In this document: piece after piece, positions 1 through 3,760 of the stretch
Numbering within the stretch: the stretch's first letter is position 1
Layout: each line of letters starts with the position of its first letter
Source: an uncultured Rhodospirillales bacterium
GTDB taxonomy: Bacteria; Pseudomonadota; Alphaproteobacteria; Acetobacterales; Acetobacteraceae
Assembly (NCBI GenBank): GCA_903844785.1
Contig: CAIMVB010000117.1
Location: 1 to 7,822 of the forward strand
Direction: 5' to 3'
Length of the DNA: 7,822 nucleotides
Notes under the pieces: generated by a model
Told to the model about the DNA's origin: nothing
Databases searched by the model: none
What the model saw: only the letters and a program-made list of their open reading frames with translations
Made by a program: the position numbers and the translations under genes

Positions 1-820
1 CCATCGCGACAACGCGGTATTTCGGCGCGGTCTGGCGGCCAAAGCCGGTCGGCCAGGCCCATTCGGTTTCATCCCAGCGATAGGTCTGCCGGCAGGTCAC
101 ATCCTTGGCGAGGTCCATGCCTTCCAGCCCCGGCCAGCCAGCGGCTTCGGCGCGCAGCGCTGCGATATCAAACTTCCCATCCACGCGGTGGCACAAAACG
201 CCATTGGGCGGGCCGCCATCGCGGATGCGCGCGGTCAGGGCGCGGGTATCAATGCCGGCAAGGCCGGGCACGCCGTGGGAAACCAGCCATGCATGCAGGT
301 GGCGGGTCGCGCGATAATTCGCCGGTTCTGTGACATCCTGCTTCACAATCAGCCCGCGTGCCGCTGGCGTCAGCGCTTCGATATCTTCCCCATTGGTGCC
401 GACATTGCCGATATGCGGGAAGGTGAAGGTAATGATCTGCCCGGCATAGGAAGGATCGGTCAGGGTTTCCTGATAGCCGGTCATGCCCGTGTTGAAGCAA
501 ATCTCGGCGACTGCCTTGCCTTCCGCGCCAAAGCCGCGACCCCAAAAGACGCTGCCATCGGCCAGCACAAGGCAGGCGGTGGCGCCGGGCGGGACGGTAT
601 CAGCCATGGGAAGGGGCTCCGGTTTTGGGGTCTCGGTGGTGGGTGTGCCGGTCATATCGGCGAGCGTCAGGCCAGTGGCGGTCAGGATGGCGGGCCAATG
701 CTTGGCAGGAATAGCCTTGGATTGCCGCCATTTGCGGATGGCTTCCGTGCCGACGCCGCAGCGCTCGGCCGCGGCTTCAGCCCCGCCCAGAAGGGCGATG
801 ATGTCTTCAACGCTGCGCAT
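1..820 (-). CDS. carA: Carbamoyl-phosphate synthase small subunit with N-terminal helix-turn-helix-like extension (partial, cut by left edge)
   Basis: CarA is the glutamine amidotransferase subunit that feeds ammonia to CarB to make carbamoyl phosphate for pyrimidine and arginine synthesis in the cytoplasm. The visible 273 codons start at ATG 820. Residues 72-273 are a clear CarA N-terminal domain, with FNTGMTGYQE at 109-118, FPHIGNVGTN at 134-143 and GIDTRALT at 189-196. The Cys-His-Glu glutaminase triad lies beyond the window. Residues 1-71 are additional: a helix-turn-helix-like segment (about 10-45, with AAERCGV then TEAIRKWRQSK as the candidate recognition helix), followed by a Thr/Pro-rich linker (59-71). 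The frame is continuous, with no stop between the extension and CarA. A TAA in frame four codons before ATG 820 caps the N-terminus. ATG 607 would give a conventional CarA and has a GGAG nine bases upstream; ATG 820 has no Shine-Dalgarno but could be leaderless. CarA identity is near certain; use of the 820 start is probable. Confidence 0.93.
   Translation of the reverse strand, partial: MRSVEDIIALLGGAEAAAERCGVGTEAIRKWRQSKAIPAKHWPAILTATGLTLADMTGTPTTETPKPEPLPMADTVPPGATACLVLADGSVFWGRGFGAEGKAVAEICFNTGMTGYQETLTDPSYAGQIITFTFPHIGNVGTNGEDIEALTPAARGLIVKQDVTEPANYRATRHLHAWLVSHGVPGLAGIDTRALTARIRDGGPPNGVLCHRVDGKFDIAALRAEAAGWPGLEGMDLAKDVTCRQTYRWDETEWAWPTGFGRQTAPKYRVVAM
617..620 (-). promoter_or_regulatory. 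Possible internal ribosome binding site for a short CarA form
   Basis: On the minus strand a GGAG lies nine bases before the in-frame ATG at 607, which is where an ordinary CarA protein would begin. If used, the locus would make two products: an HTH-CarA fusion from ATG 820 and a plain CarA from ATG 607. GGAG is common by chance in GC-rich coding sequence, so this is only a candidate. Confidence 0.35.
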
Positions 821-828
821 GAGGACGG

Positions 829-857
829 CTTATCTGGGAAAAAACTTCCCAAGGCAA
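829..857 (-). promoter_or_regulatory. Candidate carA promoter with perfect inverted repeat filling the spacer
   Basis: Read on the minus strand, TTGCCT (852-857, four of six matches to TTGACA) and GATAAG (829-834, four of six to TATAAT) are separated by exactly 17 bases. Those 17 bases are a perfect inverted repeat, TGGGAA-5-TTCCCA (835-851). The -10 box ends eight bases before ATG 820, so transcription would begin at or next to the start codon and give a leaderless mRNA. This fits the absence of a Shine-Dalgarno there. A repressor bound to the repeat would block polymerase. The identity of any binding protein is unknown; the HTH module at the CarA N-terminus is one speculative candidate. Confidence 0.5.
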
Positions 858-889
858 GGGAAAAGAGGGGGGTGGGAAAAATCCTCCCC
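858..889 (-). repeat. Further GGGAAAA repeats and an imperfect GGGA/TCCC inverted repeat upstream of carA
   Basis: In plus-strand terms GGGAAAA occurs at 836-842, 858-864 and 874-880, spaced 22 and 16 bases apart. The last copy belongs to GGTGGGAAAA (871-880), which carries another TGGGAA half-site (873-878), and to an imperfect inverted repeat GGGA-7-TCCC (874-888). The copies sit upstream of the candidate carA promoter and in the gap to the divergent gene at 968, so they could be extra protein-binding sites. The region is also purine-rich low-complexity DNA, which lowers the weight of these matches. The rest of the divergent gap up to 953 shows no convincing promoter for the plus-strand gene. 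Confidence 0.35.
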
Positions 890-967
890 GCGCCGGGTGT
901 TTGAATTTCCTTTCCCCCCGCCCCGGCGTGACGCATGATCCTGCTACCAGCCTGAGGAGCCCCCAAG

Positions 968-1621
968 ATGCCCCGCAAAAGCGATGCCCCCAGCGAACGC
1001 ACCCGCGTCAAGCGCATGCATGAACGCGGCGCCTATGACCGTGCGAGCATTGACGCCATTCTGGATGCGCAGCCCCTGGCGCATATTGCCTATGTGCTGA
1101 ATGGCGCGCCCTTCGTCACACCCACGCTGCAATGGCGCGAAGGGGATCACGTGTATTGGCATGGCTCTGCCGCCAGCCGGATGATTGAAACCTGTATTGA
1201 GGCTGATGTCTGCGTCACGGTCACGTTGATGGATGGGCTGGTGCTGGCGCGGTCTGCCTATAATCATTCGGTCAATTATCGTTCGGTCATGCTGCTGGGC
1301 CGCGCGCGGCTGATTGCCGACCCGGCTGAGAAGGAAACGCGCCTGAAGAATTTTGTGGAAGGCATGTTCCCGGGCCGCTGGGATAGGCTGCGCCCCATGA
1401 CCGCCTATGAGGCCAAGGCGACAACGGTGCTCGCGATTGAAATCAATGAGGCATCGGCGAAGATCCGCAGCGGCCCGCCCGGCGATCCGGATGAGGATTT
1501 GATGCAGGATGTCTGGGCCGGCGTGCTACCGCTGGAAGTGCGCACCCTGCCGCCCATTCCCGATGCGCGCGGGAGTGTGACGACACCGCCGGAATATTTG
1601 ACGCGGTTCAAGATTGGCTGA
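968..1621 (+). CDS. Pyridoxamine 5'-phosphate oxidase-like flavin-binding protein
   Basis: A 217-residue protein of the PNPOx-like split-barrel superfamily, closest in feel to the flavin-nucleotide-binding / NimA-like branch rather than to true PdxH. The family fold binds FMN or a related flavin, or sometimes F420 or heme, and performs small-molecule redox chemistry in the cytoplasm; the substrate here is unknown. Visible marks are the early strand pair AHIAYVLNGAPFVTPT (about 39-54), a WHGSAASRMI segment that commonly contributes to the flavin phosphate site, GRWDRLRP in the middle, and the C-terminal AKIRSGPPGD followed by WAGVLPL, a combination typical of this subfamily. The ATG is supported by GAGGAG (954-959) eight bases upstream. 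It is divergent from carA and is first of three closely spaced plus-strand genes. The first roughly 25 residues are basic and probably flexible. Family assignment is confident; biochemical function is not. Confidence 0.88.
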   Translation: MPRKSDAPSERTRVKRMHERGAYDRASIDAILDAQPLAHIAYVLNGAPFVTPTLQWREGDHVYWHGSAASRMIETCIEADVCVTVTLMDGLVLARSAYNHSVNYRSVMLLGRARLIADPAEKETRLKNFVEGMFPGRWDRLRPMTAYEAKATTVLAIEINEASAKIRSGPPGDPDEDLMQDVWAGVLPLEVRTLPPIPDARGSVTTPPEYLTRFKIG

Positions 1622-1644
1622 GGGGGCAGCAAAGCTTGCGGTAC

Positions 1645-1660
1645 GGCGCCGCGCGGCGCC
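1645..1660 (+). terminator. Perfect GC palindrome after the PNPOx-like gene (weak terminator or attenuator candidate)
   Basis: GGCGCC-GCGC-GGCGCC is a perfect 16-base palindrome in the 75-base gap between the PNPOx-like gene and the VOC gene, able to form a six-pair GC stem with a four-base loop. No T-run follows, so it is not a canonical intrinsic terminator. It might pause polymerase or trim the transcript between the first and second genes. Confidence 0.35.
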
Positions 1661-1696
1661 ATGCTCTGGCCAGGGCATATTTGGAAGGCGCGTGCC

Positions 1697-2500
1697 ATGA
1701 CCTGGTCCATCCATCACGTTTCGCTTGTTGCGCATGATTTGGATGCGGCAGCGCATTTCTTTGGCACGCTGATCGGGCTTGGTGAGGCGCGGGCGCCGGA
1801 TGGGCAAAGCCGCTTCATTGGCGAAGCCGGGCGCGGCTTGCGCTTGCATCAGCCAGCGCCAGCGCTCGCGCGGTCTGGTGCTACGCTGCTGGGGCCGGTG
1901 GGCGGGCGCTATGTGGCGCTGGAAGTTGCCTCGCTCGCCGCTGTGGTGGCGAAACTTGATCAGGCGGGGCTGGCTTATGCGCCGGCCTTGCCTGGGGAGT
2001 TTGCTCAGCCGGCGATCTATACGCTGGACCCGGCGCTTAATCTTTTGCTGCTGTTGCAAGCGGATGGCGCTGCGCCATCGGCGCCCCCTTCCTGGCATAT
2101 CCATCACGTCAATCTGCAAGCGCAGCATGTGCGCGAAGCGGTGGCGTTCTACACAGACATCATCGGCATGGCCGAAGGGCCTTGGCGCGCGGCGGCGCAG
2201 CGGGGGGATTTCAGCATAGACCCCGCCGAATTGGCCGTGCTGACCAAGGCCGATGACAATAGCGGGCTGCATATCATCCGCCCGGATGCGGGCTTCGCTT
2301 ACCGCAATCGCTTCGCGCATAACCCTTCCATCGGCGGGCACCCGGCCTTTTGCGTGCCGGATGTGCTGGCCGTGAAGGCGCGGCTGGAAGCGGCGGGCGT
2401 GCTGGTATCGGATGCTGGGGTTTATGCCATGGCGGGGATGCACCAGATCTACGTGTTGGACCCTTCCGCCAATATGATCGAGGTGAACCAAATTGTCTGA
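1697..2500 (+). CDS. Two-module VOC (glyoxalase/extradiol-dioxygenase fold) metalloprotein
   Basis: A 267-residue protein made of two tandem vicinal-oxygen-chelate modules (about 4-122 and 133-267). Each opens with IHHV and ends with an IYxLDPxxN strand. The C-terminal module keeps a plausible metal triad, H137, H215 (in GGHPAF) and E262 (in NMIEV), with Y252 ten residues before the Glu. That spacing resembles type I extradiol dioxygenases such as BphC (H146, H210, Y250, E260). In the N-terminal module the matching positions are H7, R71 and L118, so its site is lost, as in those dioxygenases. A ring-cleaving or isomerase/lyase role on a small organic molecule is possible, but the substrate cannot be read. 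ATG 1697 is chosen over ATG 1661 because GGAAGG (1683-1688) lies eight bases upstream and the fold starts at once; the upstream start would add 12 residues overlapping the palindrome. It overlaps the following cupin gene by eight bases. Confidence 0.85.
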   Translation: MTWSIHHVSLVAHDLDAAAHFFGTLIGLGEARAPDGQSRFIGEAGRGLRLHQPAPALARSGATLLGPVGGRYVALEVASLAAVVAKLDQAGLAYAPALPGEFAQPAIYTLDPALNLLLLLQADGAAPSAPPSWHIHHVNLQAQHVREAVAFYTDIIGMAEGPWRAAAQRGDFSIDPAELAVLTKADDNSGLHIIRPDAGFAYRNRFAHNPSIGGHPAFCVPDVLAVKARLEAAGVLVSDAGVYAMAGMHQIYVLDPSANMIEVNQIV

Positions 2501-2831
2501 AGCCCCGCCCCGCACCCTGATCCCGGCAGCCGAGGCCGCCGCCACGCCCCCTTCCCCAGGTCGGCTTTCCGCGCTGCTGCTGGCGCATGGCACCATGCAA
2601 CTCCGCTGGTATGCGCCGAAGGGCGAAGACCCCCAGACCCCGCATGAGCAGGATGAGCTTTACATCATCGCTTCCGGCACGGGCTGGTTCCGCCGTGGCG
2701 CGGAACGCGTTGCTTTTGCCCCGCATGACGCGCTGTTTGTGCGTGCGGGGGAGGCGCATCGCTTTGAGGATTGCTCGCCCGATTTCGCGACCTGGGTGAT
2801 ATTTTATGGCGCCAAGGGCGGGGAAGGCTGA
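2493..2831 (+). CDS. Small single-domain cupin protein (TTG start)
   Basis: A 112-residue single cupin barrel. The first cupin motif is around PHEQDELYIIASGTG (50-64), with H51, Q53 and E55 as likely metal ligands; the second is DALFVRAGEAHRFED (79-93), with H89. This His-Gln-Glu-His set fits a metal-binding small cupin. The ending WVIFYGAKGGEG resembles a family of uncharacterised proteobacterial cupins. The start is TTG at 2493, inside the end of the VOC gene. It is favoured because GAGGTGA (2480-2486) lies six bases upstream, and because the next in-frame ATG (residue 35) has no good site and would cut into the fold. The overlap implies translational coupling with the VOC protein, hence a shared pathway or sensing job. 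Function unknown; it could be enzymatic or ligand-binding. Confidence 0.85.
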   Translation: MSEAPPRTLIPAAEAAATPPSPGRLSALLLAHGTMQLRWYAPKGEDPQTPHEQDELYIIASGTGWFRRGAERVAFAPHDALFVRAGEAHRFEDCSPDFATWVIFYGAKGGEG

Positions 2832-2855
2832 GGCCCTGGCCCGCGCGCCCTGCTT

Positions 2856-2864
2856 TGCTATAAG
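2856..2864 (+). promoter_or_regulatory. Candidate extended -10 promoter for yqeY
   Basis: TGCTATAAG in the 59-base gap before yqeY is an extended -10 element (TGn followed by TATAAG). The -35 position is weak (CTGGCC at 2836-2841), which extended -10 promoters tolerate. It would give a 5' leader of about 20 bases containing the yqeY ribosome site. The 8-mer GCGCGCCC appears directly repeated on either side of the -10 (2843-2850 and 2864-2871), 21 bases apart. Confidence 0.45.
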
Positions 2865-2890
2865 CGCGCCCGATACTGAAGGAAAAAGCC

Positions 2891-3352
2891 ATGGAACTCC
2901 GCGCCCGTTTCACCGATGCCTTGAAGACCGCGATGCTGGCCAAGGATACGGCCACCACCTCCACCATCCGCATGATCATGGCGAAGCTGAAGGATACCGA
3001 TATCGCCGCGCGCAAGACGCCGCAGGACCCGGGTGTGCCTGATGATCAGATCATCGCCATGCTGCGCGGCATGGCGAAATCCCGGCGAGAGAGTGTGGAT
3101 ATGTACCGCCAGGGCAATCGCCCCGAATTGGTGGCGAAGGAAGAAGCCGAAATCGCCGTGATTGAAGGCTTCCTGCCGCAGCAGATGGATGATGCCGCCA
3201 TGGCGGCCGCTGTTGATGCGGCGGTGGCGGAAGCGGGTGCTGCTTCCATCAAGGATATGGGCAAGGTGATGGCGGTGCTGAAATCCCGCCATGCCGCGGC
3301 GCTGGATATGGCCAAGGCCGGGCCGATGGTGAAGGCGCGGTTGGGGGGTTAA
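2891..3352 (+). CDS. yqeY: GatB/YqeY domain-containing protein
   Basis: A 153-residue, mostly helical YqeY-type protein of the family's usual size. The family resembles the C-terminal tRNA-contacting tail of GatB, the subunit of the tRNA-dependent amidotransferase. As a stand-alone protein its role is not firmly established, though a tRNA or translation link is presumed. Typical marks are the opening LRARFTDALKTAMLAKD with STIRMIMAKLKD, the middle RRESVDMYRQGNRPELVAKEEAEI stretch (read here as two pieces, about 69-92), the EGFLPQQM motif, and the KDMGKVMAVLKSRHAAALDMA tail, which corresponds to the GatB tail core. The ATG is preceded by GAAGGA (2878-2883) with a seven-base gap. It lies upstream of dnaG and rpoD, a linkage seen in many bacteria, but here an opposite-strand gene and a terminator-like hairpin separate it from dnaG. 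Confidence 0.93.
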   Translation: MELRARFTDALKTAMLAKDTATTSTIRMIMAKLKDTDIAARKTPQDPGVPDDQIIAMLRGMAKSRRESVDMYRQGNRPELVAKEEAEIAVIEGFLPQQMDDAAMAAAVDAAVAEAGAASIKDMGKVMAVLKSRHAAALDMAKAGPMVKARLGG

Positions 3353-3360
3353 CCCACTCC

Positions 3361-3374
3361 GCGCCCCGGGGCGC
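3361..3374. terminator. Palindrome between convergent yqeY and the DUF3126-like gene
   Basis: GCGCCCCGGGGCGC is a perfect 14-base palindrome in the 23-base gap between two converging stop codons. It can form a five-pair GC stem with a four-base loop on either strand. Only short T or A tracts flank it, so it is a weak bidirectional terminator candidate; its position between convergent genes is the main support. Confidence 0.45.
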
Positions 3375-3375
3375 T

Positions 3376-3594
3376 TCAGTCGTTATCCAGCAAATCTTCC
3401 GCCAACACCACGATCTGCACGGCATAGGAAACATCGCCATCTTCCGCGTCGCGGTGGATGGTGCCGATGAATTCATTGCCGATTTTAAGCTCCACGCTGC
3501 CCTTGGGGCGGTCCGGCGCGGTCACCTGAATGCGGGGGTTGCTGAAAAGCTTACGCAGATGCGCCTGCACGGCGGCGCGTTCGGCGGGGGTCAT
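3376..3594 (-). CDS. DUF3126-like small protein of unknown function
   Basis: A 72-residue protein that I recognise as the DUF3126 type, a small family I associate with Alphaproteobacteria. It opens with MTPAERAAVQAHLRKLF, followed by NPRIQV, a central KIGNEFIGTIHRD strand-turn-strand and an acidic tail. The pattern suggests one N-terminal helix packed on a small beta sheet. There is no signal peptide, membrane segment or catalytic motif, and function is unknown. The start at ATG 3594 is supported by AAGGAA seven bases upstream and by the family's MTP-type N-terminus. The frame stays open upstream to 3678, but that part is Arg/Pro/Gly-rich and non-family, so it was left out. The gene is transcribed against yqeY and away from dnaG. 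Confidence 0.82.
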   Translation of the reverse strand: MTPAERAAVQAHLRKLFSNPRIQVTAPDRPKGSVELKIGNEFIGTIHRDAEDGDVSYAVQIVVLAEDLLDND

Positions 3595-3641
3595 GGTCGC
3601 GTTCCTTACAGAAGAAGATGCGCCCGGATAGCCGCCCTGCT

Positions 3642-3662
3642 GGCGCGGCGCAAACCCGCGCC
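3642..3662 (-). repeat. Inverted repeat in the leader of the DUF3126-like gene
   Basis: GGCGCGG (3642-3648) and CCGCGCC (3656-3662) are perfect complements around a seven-base centre. If transcription starts at the TATAAT near 3690, this hairpin falls in the 5' untranslated leader, about 50 bases before the start codon. Its role is unknown and it may be an incidental GC-rich structure. Confidence 0.3.
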
Positions 3663-3674
3663 GGGGCATCAAAA

Positions 3675-3705
3675 GCACTCTCCCTAATTATAGGGGGTGT
3701 TTTTT
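3675..3705 (+). terminator. Terminator-like hairpin with T-run upstream of dnaG
   Basis: CTCCCTA-ATTA-TAGGGGG pairs over seven positions (one G-T). After one mismatch it is extended by two more pairs, and it is followed by six T residues (3700-3705); an AAAA (3671-3674) on the other side faces the T-run. This is the best intrinsic terminator in the window for plus-strand transcription. It would stop or limit transcripts that read through from yqeY before dnaG, leaving dnaG to a promoter just downstream. It is partly symmetrical, so it might also act on the minus strand. Confidence 0.5.
3687..3692 (-). promoter_or_regulatory. Candidate -10 box for the DUF3126-like gene
   Basis: The minus strand reads a perfect TATAAT here, about 93 bases before the start codon at 3594. 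No good -35 box is seen 16-18 bases upstream, where the DNA is pure GC. The box coincides with the loop of the terminator-like hairpin, so the sequence may be serving either role or both. Confidence 0.3.
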
Positions 3706-3741
3706 CGCGCGCCCGCCGGAGTCCACTTTTCCCACCAAAGG

Positions 3742-3747
3742 TATAGT
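3742..3747 (+). promoter_or_regulatory. Candidate -10 box for dnaG, implying a very short leader
   Basis: TATAGT ends 13 bases before the dnaG ATG, so transcription would start about six or seven bases before it, too close for a Shine-Dalgarno. None is present: the bases just before ATG are C-rich. A -35 match is poor (GAGTCC at 3719-3724). The spacer contains TTTTCCCACC (3727-3736), a 10-mer also found upstream of carA. Confidence 0.35.
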
Positions 3748-3760
3748 CTGCCCCCTCGCC

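Noticed and set aside
188..904. A 238-codon open frame on the plus strand across carA and its upstream region
   Set aside because: It lies opposite the conserved CarA sequence; the Gly/Ala/Arg composition and lack of motifs mark it as a shadow frame.
901..939. TTGAAT (901-906) as a -35 box for the PNPOx-like gene
   Set aside because: No acceptable -10 box lies 15-19 bases downstream, where the DNA is C-rich; CATGAT at 934-939 is too far away.
1661..1696. Upstream start of the VOC gene at ATG 1661
   Set aside because: The extra 12 residues begin right after the GC palindrome and do not belong to the VOC fold; GGAAGG before ATG 1697 is the better ribosome site.
1526..2596. A 356-codon open frame on the minus strand opposite the VOC gene
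   Set aside because: It spans two real plus-strand genes, is Arg/His/Gln-rich with no motif, and fits an antisense shadow of codon bias.
3595..3678. Upstream extension of the DUF3126-like gene to an ATG at 3678
   Set aside because: The added 28 residues are Arg/Pro/Gly/Ser-rich and unlike the family. A good ribosome site precedes ATG 3594, and the extension would run into the hairpin region.
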